Counted from the stretch's first letter, positions 42,389 through 51,444 are shown. The stretch: DNA of 64,000 nt from Streptomyces parvus (GCF_014648875.1 NZ_BMRY01000013.1:124001-188000), one strand, 5' to 3'. Notes: generated by a model from the sequence alone, not told the origin. Translations and numbers: made by a program.

Positions 42389-43744
42389 TCAGTCGTCCTG
42401 CTCGTCCTCCCCGTCCCCGTCCCGGTCTCTGTTCCTGTCCCCGTTCCCGTTCCCGTTCCCGTCCCTGTCGACGTCCTGCTGCCGCGTGCCCTGCTGCTGA
42501 TCGCCGTCCCCGACGTCCTGCGAAGGAGCCGAAGGAGCCGAGGGGGTCGACGGGGTCGAGGACGGGCTCTGGTCCGGTGTACCGGCGGAACTGGAGTCCG
42601 GGGAGAACAGGATCATCCCCAGATACACGGCGGCCAGGAACGTCGCCGTGCCCGCGATGGCGCTGGCCACCCTGGGGCGCCGCCGGATCGCCTCGCGAGT
42701 ACTGCGACGGCGGGCCGGAGCCGAACGGGCCGGCGCCTGCCGTCTGCGCCCCGTGGGCCCCGGGAGCCGGTACGTCGTCGGGCCGACCGGTGCGGACGGG
42801 GCCGCGGGAGAGGGCTTCGGGGCCATGGGTGCGGTCGCCCGGTGCGACGTGGGCGTCTGCGCGGGGAGCGGCTCCGGCCGGCCGCGCCAGGCGTCGGTGC
42901 GGAACCAGTCGGAGACCTGCTGCGCGGTGGGCCGCTCCTCGGGCTGTTTGGCCAGCAGCCCGAGCAGATACGCGTCGAAGGCGGCGGAGATCTCCACCCC
43001 GCGCTGCCGCAGTGGGACCGGTGGGGTGTCGACATGCTGGTACAGCGTCGCGGTCGCCGTGTCGGAGCGGAACGGGGGCTGCCCGAGCAGCAGTTGATAG
43101 ACGACGCAGCCCAGGGAGTACATGTCGGAGGCCGAGTCGGCGGTACGCCCCAGGGCGCGCTCGGGGGCCAGGTAGAGGCTGGTGCCGACGATGTGACCGG
43201 CCGTCGTCAGCGCGGTGGAGGGATCGTCGACGAACTGGGCGATCCCGAAGTCGCCGATCTTCACCGAACCGTCCGCGTCCAGCATGAGGTTGCCCGGCTT
43301 GATGTCGCGGTGGACGATCCCCTGGCGGTGCGCGGCGGCAAGGCCGGCGGCCGCCTGACCGGCGATCCGGGCGACCAGTTCGGGATGGACGCGCTCCTGG
43401 GCGGCCAGCAGGTCGCCGAGGCTCTGCCCCTCGACCAGCTCCATCACCAGGAAGAACCGGTCCTCCCAGGCGCCGAAGTCGAACACCGCCACCAGGTGCG
43501 GGTGGCTCAGCCGGGCGGCGGTCTGGGCCTCCAGCCGGAAGCGGGCGGTCGACGAGGCGTCCGCCTGGTCCCCCAGCAGGAGCTTCACGGCCACGGCGCG
43601 TCCCAGCACCTCGTCCGTGGCGCGCCACACCTCGCCCATGCCGCCACGACCGATGGGGGATACCAATCGGTACCGACCAGCTACCAGCACCTGTACACCT
43701 ATCTCGAATGGTGGCCCGCTCCGGCTGTCGGCACCCCGGGGCAC
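42389..43744 (-). CDS. Membrane Ser/Thr protein kinase with repetitive acidic tail
   Basis: 451 aa if the GTG at 43744 is used (a GTG at 43690 is also possible and lies closer to the kinase fold). Kinase domain: GRGGMGEVW, Lys54, IVHRDIKPGN (Asp147), DFG at 165-167 and APERA. A basic Pro/Arg linker and one transmembrane helix (ASAIAGTATFLAAVYLGMILF) follow. The short outside tail is Ser/Thr/Pro-rich and then a run of Asp, Gly, Asn and Arg in a simple alternating pattern, encoded by near-perfect hexamer repeats (about 42410-42470). Confidence 0.9.
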   Translation of the reverse strand: MPRGADSRSGPPFEIGVQVLVAGRYRLVSPIGRGGMGEVWRATDEVLGRAVAVKLLLGDQADASSTARFRLEAQTAARLSHPHLVAVFDFGAWEDRFFLVMELVEGQSLGDLLAAQERVHPELVARIAGQAAAGLAAAHRQGIVHRDIKPGNLMLDADGSVKIGDFGIAQFVDDPSTALTTAGHIVGTSLYLAPERALGRTADSASDMYSLGCVVYQLLLGQPPFRSDTATATLYQHVDTPPVPLRQRGVEISAAFDAYLLGLLAKQPEERPTAQQVSDWFRTDAWRGRPEPLPAQTPTSHRATAPMAPKPSPAAPSAPVGPTTYRLPGPTGRRRQAPARSAPARRRSTREAIRRRPRVASAIAGTATFLAAVYLGMILFSPDSSSAGTPDQSPSSTPSTPSAPSAPSQDVGDGDQQQGTRQQDVDRDGNGNGNGDRNRDRDGDGEDEQDD

Positions 43745-43946
43745 CCGGTCTCCGGCGGAGTCCTGGGCGGTGCGGCGAACGACATGATCAGGATATCGGT
43801 CCGGCGGAGCCCGGATGCCCCGACGGCCCCTTCACCGGGCCCGGCTGACGGCCCGCCACGCATTCCGGCCCGCGCCATGTGCGCGGACGCCGTCGCGGCC
43901 GGGGCGTTTCCCGGGTGCCGGACCGTCCGCCGGAACACCTCTCCGG

Positions 43947-44456
43947 TCAGCCCTGAACGCTCCCGGGGCCCGGCCGGTCCCGGTCGCCCGCCGCGCGGCC
44001 CACGGACTCCACCAGCGGCAGCACCCGGTGCGCCACCCGCTCGCGCAGCGCCACATCGGTCCGGGTCCTGACGACCCCCGGCAGCTGGATCAGCCGCTGG
44101 ATCACGTCCTCCAGGTGCCCGTTGTCCCGGGCGACGACGCGGGTCAGCAGATCGCCGCCGCCCGTCGTCGAGAACGCCTCGATGATCTCGGGCACGGCCG
44201 CCAGCGCGTCACCCACCTCGACGAGATGCCCCTGGGTGACCTCCAGGTGGACGAAGGCCAGCACGGGGTGGCCGAGCGCGGCGGGGGAGAGGGTCGGACC
44301 GGTGCCGGTGATCACGCCGTCCCGCTCCAGGCGGTCCAGCCGTGCCTGCAGGGTGCCGCGGGCCACGCCGAGGATGCGCGCGTACTCACGGACGCTGGTG
44401 CGCGGCTGCTCGATCAGCAGGCGCAGGATCCGGGTGTCGAGAGCGTCCACCGCCAT
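43947..44456 (-). CDS. Lrp/AsnC family regulator
   Basis: 169 aa. HTH at the N-terminus (DALDTRILRLLIEQPRTSVREYARILGVARGTLQARLDRLERDGVI) and a RAM/ligand domain (VLAFVHLEVTQGHLVEVGDAL, GGGDLLTRVVARDNGHLEDVI, TRTDVALRE). AAGGAGAT precedes ATG 44456. The 202 bases between its stop and the kinase start hold no gene. Lrp-type regulators sense amino acids; no amino-acid gene is adjacent, so the target is open. Confidence 0.92.
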   Translation of the reverse strand: MAVDALDTRILRLLIEQPRTSVREYARILGVARGTLQARLDRLERDGVITGTGPTLSPAALGHPVLAFVHLEVTQGHLVEVGDALAAVPEIIEAFSTTGGGDLLTRVVARDNGHLEDVIQRLIQLPGVVRTRTDVALRERVAHRVLPLVESVGRAAGDRDRPGPGSVQG

Positions 44457-44615
44457 GATCCGCCGATCTCCTTCCGAGCCGTCCTGTCCGGCCCCGACTG
44501 TACCCAGGGTGAGGGGGCCGTCCCGGACCGTCGAGGCGGCGGCAGGCGCACCACCCCTCATCCGCGGCTGTCCGTCACCCGCGGTCCTCCGTGATCCGCG
44601 AGTGTCCGGCACCCG

Positions 44616-44951
44616 TCACCCGGACGACGACGACAGGACAGCCATCACCACGACCGTCAGACCGAACTGGGCCACGGCCGCCGCCCAGAACCGCCCCCAG
44701 CACAGGGCCAGCCCGATCGCCGCCAGCACGCCCCCGCTCCACAGCAGCTCCGTCATCGGGAGGACGGGGTCCTCACCGTTGTGCGCCGCGGCCCAGCCCT
44801 GCATACCGACGGCCAGCCAGGCGCCGCCGCCCACCAGGAGGTCGAGCGGTAAGAGGCCCAGGAACACCAGAAGGTTAGATGTGCCGGTGCGCGGCTCGCG
44901 CCGCCGCCCGAGCCCGGCCGGGCGTACACCCATGTCTCTGTCCAGGTCCAT
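44616..44951 (-). CDS. Small membrane protein with a TTA codon
   Basis: 111 aa (105 from the Met at 44933). Three hydrophobic segments: LLVFLGLLPLDLLVGGGAWLAV, ELLWSGGVLAAIGLALCWG and AAAVAQFGLTVVVMAVL. No family recognised. The Leu at residue 34 is encoded by TTA (44850-44852 on the minus strand), so translation should need the bldA tRNA and be delayed in development. The stretch around it (TCT AAC CTT) uses codons that are rare here. A perfect 32-bp palindrome lies 28 bases upstream of the start. Confidence 0.75.
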   Translation of the reverse strand: MDLDRDMGVRPAGLGRRREPRTGTSNLLVFLGLLPLDLLVGGGAWLAVGMQGWAAAHNGEDPVLPMTELLWSGGVLAAIGLALCWGRFWAAAVAQFGLTVVVMAVLSSSSG

Positions 44952-44978
44952 GTCGGGATCCTGCGCCGGGGAGGCTCT

Positions 44979-45010
44979 CCGGGGGATGAGTACGCGTACT
45001 CATCCCCCGG
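44979..45010. promoter_or_regulatory. Perfect 32-bp palindrome
   Basis: The half CCGGGGGATGAGTACG is followed directly by its exact reverse complement, giving the core TGAGTACGCGTACTCA. It lies in the divergent gap, 28 bases before the TTA-containing gene and 184 bases before the FUSC gene. Such length and symmetry suggest a dimeric regulator site; the G-run arms also allow a cruciform or hairpin. Confidence 0.8.
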
Positions 45011-45193
45011 ATGGTCCGTTGGCATGCTGATGGCCGACCTGCCGACCATTCCACTGGTCCATTGGTACAGGATATTCCTCCCGGTTTGATCCAAGCGCCC
45101 GCCGGATGCTGCAATGGTGGCGTCGATGGCGCTGCGGACTTCCGCGGCGCCTTTTTCATGCGAGTTCTGCGGCGGCGCGGAAGGGGTGGAAGC

Positions 45194-46693
45194 GTGCTGA
45201 AGAGGGTGTTCGTGGCGCCGGACCCGGGGCGGGTCCGGCTGCGCTTCGCCTCCCGTGCCGTGCTCGGCATCGGTCTCGCCGTCGCGCTGTGCGGGCTCGT
45301 CGGGCATTCCCTCGTCGCGGCCATCACCGGCGGCCTCGCGGCTCTGCTCGCCCTCTTCACCGTGACCGACCCGACGGTGCGCGGGCAGGCGGTCACCACC
45401 GCCCTTCTCCCCGCCGCCGGTCTGCCCGTCCTCGCCGTCGCGGCGGTCCTGCACGACCAGCCCCTCGCCCGGGACCTGATCTTCCTCGCCGTGATGGGTA
45501 CGGGCGTGTACGCCCGGCGCTGGGGACCGCGCGGTCACGCGCTGGGCGTCTTCGCCTTCATGATGTTCTTCGCCGCCCAGTTCCTGCACACCGAGCCCGG
45601 CCAGCTGCCCGAGCTGTACGCCGCCGTGGCGCTGTCCCTGTGTGCCTCGTCCATCGTGCGCTTCGGCCTGTGGTGCTACGAACGACGGCTGCCGCTCCCC
45701 GCCCAGCCCGCTCCGCCGGAGCTCCGGGGCCGGCTGCGCGTCACCACCCGGCAGGCCGTCCAGGCCACCCTGGGCGGGGCCTTCGCGCTCGGCATCGGGC
45801 AGGTCCTGTCCGACGAGCGGTGGTACTGGGCGGTCGGCGCCACCTGGTGGGTCTTCGTCAACACCACCTCGCGCGGCGAAACGCTCGTCCGCGGATTCCG
45901 CCGCGTCCTCGGGACCGTCATCGGCATCGTCTCCGGCTTCGCCGTGGCCATCCCGCTCGACGGTGCCGCCGTCCCGACCGCCCTCGTCGTCGCGATCGGC
46001 GTCTTCGGCATCTTCTACTCGGCGGCCGTCTCGTACAGCTGGATGATGTTCTTCGTGACCCTGATGGCCGGCATGCTCTACGGCGCGCTGGGCGTCCTGG
46101 GCGCCGCCCTGCTCTGGCTGCGCGTCGCGGAGACCGCCGTCGGCGCGCTCGGCGCCGTCCTCGCCGTGCTGCTGGTCCTCCCCGTCACCACCCACGCCAT
46201 CACCGACGCCTGGATCCAGAAGGCGCTGCGGTGCGTCCACGCCTGCACGGCCGAGGCGGCCGACCGGCTCGCCGGGTCCACGCTCGCCGACCCCGCCCCC
46301 CGCGTCGCCGAACTGGAGATGCTGCTCGGCCGGGTCCGGCTCTCCCTCGCTCCGCTGGTGCACCCCCTGAGCCCGCTGCCGGCCCGCAAGGCGCGCGCCC
46401 GCCAGGTGATCGCGCTGCTGGACGACTGCGTACGGGAGGTGCGGGGGCTGGCCTCCATCGCCGCCGACCCGGACGCCTCGCACGACGCGCGGCTGTCGGC
46501 CGCGTGCTCCCGGGTGGAGGCGGCCGTCGAGGCCCTGACCGCGCCCGAGGGCCCTCGGGGCTTCCACCTGCCCGAGCTGCCCGGCGTCGCCGTGGACCCG
46601 GCCCTGGCCCACCTGCACGGTCTGGAGCGGGCGCTCGCCGGACTCGTCAGCCCGCTGAGCCACGCTCCCGGAGCTGCGGCCACCAACGCCTGA
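45194..46693 (+). CDS. FUSC family membrane protein
   Basis: 499 aa. Two sets of hydrophobic helices: about 20-160, and 190-330 with QATLGGAFALGIGQVLSDERWYWAVGATWWVFVNTTSRGETLVRGFRRVLGT, the fusaric-acid-resistance block. A cytoplasmic helical C-terminal half carries several REV/RV heptads. FUSC proteins export aromatic acids or similar toxic compounds. GTG 45194 has AAGGGG at good distance; an ATG 12 codons earlier (45158) is less supported. The 5' gap of 240 bases carries the 32-bp palindrome. Confidence 0.87.
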   Translation: MLKRVFVAPDPGRVRLRFASRAVLGIGLAVALCGLVGHSLVAAITGGLAALLALFTVTDPTVRGQAVTTALLPAAGLPVLAVAAVLHDQPLARDLIFLAVMGTGVYARRWGPRGHALGVFAFMMFFAAQFLHTEPGQLPELYAAVALSLCASSIVRFGLWCYERRLPLPAQPAPPELRGRLRVTTRQAVQATLGGAFALGIGQVLSDERWYWAVGATWWVFVNTTSRGETLVRGFRRVLGTVIGIVSGFAVAIPLDGAAVPTALVVAIGVFGIFYSAAVSYSWMMFFVTLMAGMLYGALGVLGAALLWLRVAETAVGALGAVLAVLLVLPVTTHAITDAWIQKALRCVHACTAEAADRLAGSTLADPAPRVAELEMLLGRVRLSLAPLVHPLSPLPARKARARQVIALLDDCVREVRGLASIAADPDASHDARLSAACSRVEAAVEALTAPEGPRGFHLPELPGVAVDPALAHLHGLERALAGLVSPLSHAPGAAATNA

Positions 46694-46850
46694 CCTTCGG
46701 AGGCGGCACCCTTCCCCGCACCGTCGAGGCGCTCCTTTTGCCCGTGCATGTCCGCCATGGCAGCCTTGCCCGTAAGGGGAGAAACAAGGCGAGAGTTCGT
46801 TGCCGCCGTCCTCCACCGGGCGGTGGCCCGAGCATGTGGAGATGGACAGC

Positions 46851-47153
46851 GTGGCAACATCCCTGCAGCACCAGCCGCATCCCGGACACGACCACGCGCA
46901 CGGCGAAGGCTGTGGGCACGTGGCGGTCCCTCACGACGATCACGTCGACTACGCGCACGACGGTCATCTGCACCGTGAGCACGAAGGCCACACGGACGAG
47001 TGCGAGGCCGCCGGGCATCACGAGCATGCCGGCCACGACCACGTCCACGGTGAGAGCTGCGGGCACGTGGCGGTCCCGCACGGCGACCACCTGGACTATG
47101 TGCACGACGGCCACCGTCACGCGGCTCACGCCGGCCACTGGGACGACCACTGA
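46851..47153 (+). CDS. His-rich putative metal-binding protein with duplicated module
   Basis: 100 aa, of which about 28 are His. A 30-residue unit occurs twice: GHDHAHGEGCGHVAVPHDDH with VDYAHDGHLH, then GHDHVHGESCGHVAVPHGDH with LDYVHDGHRH; each has one Cys. No signal peptide or membrane helix. It probably binds zinc, nickel or copper as a cytoplasmic store or chaperone. GTG 46851 has GGAG at ideal spacing; ATG 46842 in the same frame has none. It follows the FUSC gene by 157 bases, and a hairpin follows it. Confidence 0.8.
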   Translation: MATSLQHQPHPGHDHAHGEGCGHVAVPHDDHVDYAHDGHLHREHEGHTDECEAAGHHEHAGHDHVHGESCGHVAVPHGDHLDYVHDGHRHAAHAGHWDDH

Positions 47154-47177
47154 CCCCGTCCCGGGTCGGCTGAAGGC

Positions 47178-47206
47178 GACGGCCGCTCACCCGGTGAGCG
47201 GCCGTC
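47178..47206. terminator. Terminator hairpin after the His-rich gene
   Basis: GACGGCCGCTCAC and its complement form a 13-bp stem around a 3-base loop, 24 bases after the stop codon. Confidence 0.8.
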
Positions 47207-47305
47207 CGTCCCGTACGGTGAAGCCCCGGATTGGTCTGGACCGCAGCGGCCTGCCTGCTACCGTCACCCGTGAAGATCGCGGCGATGGTGAAGAGGGGTA
47301 GCGCG

Positions 47306-48367
47306 ATGAGCGGCAACAGCGCCGGGCGGGCATTCTTGGGGTCGTTCACCTCGGCGGGCGGGCTCGGCGTCACCGCCGCGTCCGTGGACCGGGAGACCGG
47401 AGCCCTGACCGTCCTCGGGTCCACGGACGCCGTGCCCGACCCCTCCTTCCTCGCGGTCGGCCCCCGTGAGAGCGGCACGGTCCTGTACGCCGCCGGGGAG
47501 AGCGCCCCGGGCGTCGCCGCCGCCTTCACCGTCGACGAGGACGTACCGACGCTCCTGGCCCCGGCGCAGGCTGTCGACGGGGACGCGCCCACCCACCTCG
47601 CGCTCGTCGCGAACCACCTGGTCACCGCCAACTACACCTCCGGCAGCGTCACCGCCCTGCCGGTCCTCGCCGACGGGTCGCTCGGGGCGGCGGCCTCGGT
47701 GCTCCGGCACGAGGGCAGCGGCCCCGACGCCGGCCGCCAGGAGGCCCCGCACGCCCACCAGGTCCTCGCCGACCCCTCCGGGAACTGGCTGGTCAGCGTG
47801 GACCTCGGCACCGACTCCGTACGCGTCTGCGCCCTGGACCCCGCCACCGGCGCCCTGCGGCTGCACGGCGAGACGGCGCTGCGCCCGGGCACCGGCCCGC
47901 GCCACTTGGCCTTCCACCCCTCGGGCGCTCTCGCCTACGTCCTGGGCGAGCTGGAGCCGGTCCTCACCGTGTGCCGCTGGGACGCGGCGACGGGCCGCCT
48001 CGACGTGCTCGGGGAGACCCCGGTGCTGCCCGAGCACGAGACGGCCGACGAGGCGGTGCGCACCTACCCGTCCGAGGTGGTCGTCGCCCGCGACGGGCGC
48101 TTCCTGTGGACCGCCAACCGCGGGCACGACAGCATCTCCGTGCTCACCCTCGACGAGAGCGGCGAGAAGGCGGCCCTGGTGGCCACCGTCGGCTGCGGTG
48201 GCCGCTGGCCGCGCGACCTCACCCTCGGCCCGAGCGGGCAGTGGCTGTACGCGGCCAATGAGCACTCGGGGAACGTCAGCTGGTTCGCCGTGGACGCCGA
48301 GACGGGCATCCCCCGGCACGCGGGCTCGGTCGAGGCTCCCGCGGTCTCCTGCGTCGTCTTCGTCTGA
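47306..48367 (+). CDS. Lactonase family seven-bladed beta-propeller protein
   Basis: 353 aa. Repeated propeller blades with the 6-phosphogluconolactonase (Pgl/YkgB) pattern: APTHLALVANHLVTANYTSGSV, EAPHAHQVLADPSGNWLVSVDLGTDSV, GPRHLAFHPSGALAYVLGEL, FLWTANRGHDSISV and WPRDLTLGPSGQWLYAANEHSGNVSWF. The conserved His, Asn, Arg and Glu residues of the lactonase face are present. Possible roles are the pentose phosphate pathway or another lactone. ATG 47306 is chosen over the upstream open frame because of the AGAGGGG site. No signal peptide. Confidence 0.88.
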   Translation: MSGNSAGRAFLGSFTSAGGLGVTAASVDRETGALTVLGSTDAVPDPSFLAVGPRESGTVLYAAGESAPGVAAAFTVDEDVPTLLAPAQAVDGDAPTHLALVANHLVTANYTSGSVTALPVLADGSLGAAASVLRHEGSGPDAGRQEAPHAHQVLADPSGNWLVSVDLGTDSVRVCALDPATGALRLHGETALRPGTGPRHLAFHPSGALAYVLGELEPVLTVCRWDAATGRLDVLGETPVLPEHETADEAVRTYPSEVVVARDGRFLWTANRGHDSISVLTLDESGEKAALVATVGCGGRWPRDLTLGPSGQWLYAANEHSGNVSWFAVDAETGIPRHAGSVEAPAVSCVVFV

Positions 48368-48407
48368 CCCCGGCGCTTCCCTCGCCCGGCCACGGCGGCC
48401 CGGGAAC

Positions 48408-48460
48408 AGCGCGGCGGGCCCGGACCGGGGATTTCTCCTCCGGTTCGGGCCCGCCGCGCT
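48408..48460. terminator. Strong bidirectional terminator hairpin
   Basis: A 21-bp stem with one G-U pair (AGCGCGGCGGGCCCG arm) around an 11-base loop, between the convergent lactonase and CbiX-like genes. Confidence 0.85.
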
Positions 48461-48502
48461 GTCCGGCTTCCCGAGCCGCCGCCCGACGGCGACGGCGTCC
48501 GG

Positions 48503-49435
48503 TCAGTGCGCCTGAGCTCCCTGGGTTCCCTGCGGCGTCGCCGGCGTGATGCCCAGCGTCGTGGCGTACAGGGACAGCACGAGCTTGCCGATCGCCGGGT
48601 AGGCGCCCAGCGGCTCGGCCGTCGCGCAGCCCGCCTCCTTCGCGGCGGCGTCCAGCAGGCCGGGGTCGATCTCCGGGCCCACCAGGTACGGCGCCAGCGC
48701 CAGCTGTGCGGAGCCGGAGCCCTGCAGCTGCTCCGCGATCGAGGCGACCGAGCCCTCCACGTCCAGCGCGGCGGCCATCACCGGCACGGCGAGCCGGGCG
48801 GCCAGCAGCATGCCGGTGATCCCCGCGGCCTGGACGGCCTCCTCGCCGCCCACGGTGGCCAGCACGATGCCGTCGGCGGCCGTGGCGACGGTGAACAGCC
48901 TGGCGCGGTCGGCGCGCGCGAGACCGGCCTCCGACAGCCGTACGTGCAGGGCCTCGGCGAGCAGCGGGTGCGGGCCGAGCACATCGGTCAGCTCGGCCTG
49001 CGTACCGCTGTCCAGCACGGCCTGCCGTATCCGCCGGATCAGCGCGCTGTCCGGACCCGCGAGCAGCGGGACCACGACGGCGGACGGGCCGGTGGGCTCG
49101 GCGACCTCACGGCCCGCCGCGACAGCCTGCTCGAAGCGCGCGACGCGCTCGGCGGCGTTGTGGGCGAGAACGGTGGCAAGGGTCGGGTACTCGGCATCGT
49201 CGCCGTCGAGATAACCGATCCGGGCGTTGAGGCCGGGCAACTCGGAACGGGCGATGCTGATCACTTCCTCGGCCAGGCTGCGCGTGGCCGGGGAAGGGGT
49301 ACCGGGAACGGCGAGAACGAGCGCGGCAGCGCCCTCGGGTGCGACCACGGGCTCCGGGCGGCGGTGCCGTCCGGACTGGCGAGGTCGCGGCATTCGTACA
49401 GGCAGGCCGGAAGCGGGCCCAGTGGGGGTGCTCAT
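48503..49435 (-). CDS. Sirohydrochlorin chelatase-like (CbiX) protein, degenerate motif
   Basis: 310 aa. Two CbiX-like halves: ALVLAVPGTPSPATRSLAEEV with ELPGLNARIGYLDGDDAEYPTL, then VVVPLLAGPDSALIRRI and TDVLGPHPLLAEALHVRL. A third segment with LLDAAAKEAGCATAEPLGAYPAIGKLVL follows. The usual first metal-binding His (HGS at the end of strand 1) is replaced by PGT, while the later GPHPLL His is kept, so chelatase activity is uncertain. It is alone, without other siroheme or sulfite-reduction genes. A short hairpin lies upstream of the start. Confidence 0.75.
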   Translation of the reverse strand: MSTPTGPASGLPVRMPRPRQSGRHRRPEPVVAPEGAAALVLAVPGTPSPATRSLAEEVISIARSELPGLNARIGYLDGDDAEYPTLATVLAHNAAERVARFEQAVAAGREVAEPTGPSAVVVPLLAGPDSALIRRIRQAVLDSGTQAELTDVLGPHPLLAEALHVRLSEAGLARADRARLFTVATAADGIVLATVGGEEAVQAAGITGMLLAARLAVPVMAAALDVEGSVASIAEQLQGSGSAQLALAPYLVGPEIDPGLLDAAAKEAGCATAEPLGAYPAIGKLVLSLYATTLGITPATPQGTQGAQAH

Positions 49436-49457
49436 GGCGCCGCATGCTACTGGTTTT

Positions 49458-49487
49458 ACCTGCCCCTCTGTTCGGGGAGGGGCAGGT
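49458..49487. terminator. Hairpin between the kinase and CbiX-like genes
   Basis: ACCTGCCCCTC pairs with GAGGGGCAGGT (11 bp, 8-base loop), 22 bases before the CbiX-like start and 104 bases after the kinase stop. It could end the kinase transcript or act in the 5' leader of the CbiX-like gene. Confidence 0.55.
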
Positions 49488-49591
49488 CGAGCGTTAACTA
49501 TCCGCTTATGTCCGATGAGTGATGTACCACCGGAGTGTCCCTGTCTGTCGGCTCGCTGTTCACCCGGTTCCGCCCGTCCGCCCTTCTCCCG

Positions 49592-50770
49592 TCACTCCGA
49601 CCGGGGCTCGTCGCGCACCACCGAATCCGCGCGCTGTCCGGTCTCCTGCTCCAGGGGGACGAACAGCATGGTCGGGTGACGCGGCAGGCGCAGATCCCCG
49701 GCCGCCAGAGCGTGCGCGATCCGGAGTGCGCCCGTCAGTGGATCGCCCGACGCGACGGTCACCCGGGCCCCCGGCAGCAGCCGCGCCAGCTCCTCGCGCA
49801 GAGGTGCGAGCAGCGGCTCGCCCATCCGGAACAGGCCGCCGGTCAGGGCCACTTCGCCGACCCCGTCGCCCTCGTCCGGATCACCGTCCGGTCCGGCGGG
49901 CGCCGGGCACACGGCCGCCGCCGCCTCGGCGACATGGCCCGCGGCCTGTCGCATAATGCCGGCGGCGACGGGATCCGCTCCGGCGCACGCCGCCACCTCC
50001 GGGGCGAACGAGGCCAGCACGGCGGGCCGGTCGGAGCGCGGATAGAGCAGCCCCGGCAGCTCCTCCGCCGGCCCGAACACGGCCCGCAGCCGGTCCAGCA
50101 GCGCGGCGGAACCGCCACGCCGCCCGTCATGGGCCCGCATCGCCGCGTCCAGCCCGGCCCGGCCGATCCACGCGCCGCCGCCACTGTCACCCAGAAGATG
50201 ACCCCACCCGTCGGCCCTGTGCCACTCCTTCAGGTCCGTGCCCAGGGCGATCATGCCCGTGCCGCCCGCGACGACCGCGCCGGGGCGCTGTCCCACCGCG
50301 CCCGCGTAGGCCGTCACCGCGTCGGCGGCCAGTGCCACCCGACGTACCCCGAGGGCGTCCGCGAGCGCGCCGGGAAGCTCCGCCCGCAACCGGTCGCCCA
50401 GCGTGGCCATCCCGGCGGCCCCGATCGCCACCGCCGCGACCGCACCCGCCGAAGCGCCGCCGGCCGGAGTACCGAGCGCCCGGGCGGCGTCGCGCCCGGG
50501 GCCGGTCGGCGTGGCAGCCGACGCCCGGTCCAGCAACTCCCGGGCGGCGGGCAGCAGCTGATCCAGCAGATGCCCGGCGTCGATGCCACCCGGACCCGTC
50601 CGCACCGGCTCGGCACAGACCGTCGTCGCGAGAGGCCCCGGCTCCTCCACCCGGCCGAGCGCCACCCGCAGCCCGGAGCCCCCGGAGTCGACCCCGAGGA
50701 CATAGGCACCGGGACCCGCCGGGTCGCCGGCCGGCCCGGCGTGCGTCGCGGCCGGCCCGGCGTACGTCAC
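49592..50770 (-). CDS. BadF/BadG-type ATPase, N-acetylglucosamine-kinase-like
   Basis: 392 aa. ASKHA fold: phosphate-1 loop [15 protein letters not shown], adenosine/phosphate-2 block [12 protein letters not shown], the [20 protein letters not shown] signature of the BadF/GlcNAc-kinase family, and a late [11 protein letters not shown]. The N-terminus is an unstructured Ala/Gly/Pro stretch of about 20 aa. It likely phosphorylates an amino sugar from wall turnover or chitin. The GTG start at 50770 overlaps the stop of the ung gene (GTGA). Confidence 0.87.
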   Translation of the reverse strand: MTYAGPAATHAGPAGDPAGPGAYVLGVDSGGSGLRVALGRVEEPGPLATTVCAEPVRTGPGGIDAGHLLDQLLPAARELLDRASAATPTGPGRDAARALGTPAGGASAGAVAAVAIGAAGMATLGDRLRAELPGALADALGVRRVALAADAVTAYAGAVGQRPGAVVAGGTGMIALGTDLKEWHRADGWGHLLGDSGGGAWIGRAGLDAAMRAHDGRRGGSAALLDRLRAVFGPAEELPGLLYPRSDRPAVLASFAPEVAACAGADPVAAGIMRQAAGHVAEAAAAVCPAPAGPDGDPDEGDGVGEVALTGGLFRMGEPLLAPLREELARLLPGARVTVASGDPLTGALRIAHALAAGDLRLPRHPTMLFVPLEQETGQRADSVVRDEPRSE

Positions 50771-51444
50771 GGAAGCCGCCAGTCCACCGGCCGCGCTCCC
50801 TGGCGCTCCAGCAGTTCGTTGACCCGGCTGAACGGCCGCGAACCGAAGAAGCCCCGGTCCGCGGACATGGGGGAGGGGTGCGAGGACTCGATCGCCGGGT
50901 ACTCGCCCAGCAGCGGGCGCAGATTACGGGCGTCACGCCCCCACAGGACCGACACCAGCGGGGTGCCCCGGGCCACCAGCGCCTTGATGGCCTGCTCGGT
51001 CACTTCTTCCCAGCCCTTGCCCCGGTGGGCGGCGGGCCGCCGCGGCGCGGTGGTCAGTGCCCTGTTGAGCAGCAGCACCCCCTGCCTGGTCCACGGAGTG
51101 AGATCACCGTTGGACGGCCGGGGCAGCCCGAGGTCCCCGTGCAGCTCCCGGAAGATGTTCTCCAGGCTGCCCGGCAGCGGCCGGACGTCGGGGGCCACCG
51201 CGAAGCTCAGCCCGATCGCGTGTCCCGGGGTGGGATACGGATCCTGGCCGACGACCAGCACTCTCACCTCCTCGAACGGCTGCTGGAACGCCCGCAGTAC
51301 ATGAGCCCCTGAGGGCAGATACGTGCGTCCCGCCGCGATCTCCGCGCGGAGGAAGTCGCCCATAGCGGCGATGCGTTCGGCGACGGGTTCGAGGGCGTCG
51401 GCCCACCCCGGCTCGATGATCTCTTTCAACGGTCGTGCTGCCAC
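50767..51444 (-). CDS. ung: Uracil-DNA glycosylase, family 1
   Basis: 225 aa. Family 1 motifs: [16 protein letters not shown] (catalytic Asp), [11 protein letters not shown] (Asn), [10 protein letters not shown], and the DNA-insertion loop [21 protein letters not shown]. It removes uracil from DNA to start base excision repair. GTG 51444 begins [14 protein letters not shown], the normal N-terminus; the open frame upstream does not match the family. It is coupled to the downstream sugar-kinase gene by a four-base overlap. Confidence 0.95.
   Translation of the reverse strand: MAARPLKEIIEPGWADALEPVAERIAAMGDFLRAEIAAGRTYLPSGAHVLRAFQQPFEEVRVLVVGQDPYPTPGHAIGLSFAVAPDVRPLPGSLENIFRELHGDLGLPRPSNGDLTPWTRQGVLLLNRALTTAPRRPAAHRGKGWEEVTEQAIKALVARGTPLVSVLWGRDARNLRPLLGEYPAIESSHPSPMSADRGFFGSRPFSRVNELLERQGARPVDWRLP

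Noticed and set aside
44753-46816. 687-codon minus-strand frame opposite the FUSC gene
   Set aside because: Composition is Gly/Glu/Arg repeats typical of a GC-rich antisense frame; the FUSC gene on the plus strand has helices and family motifs.
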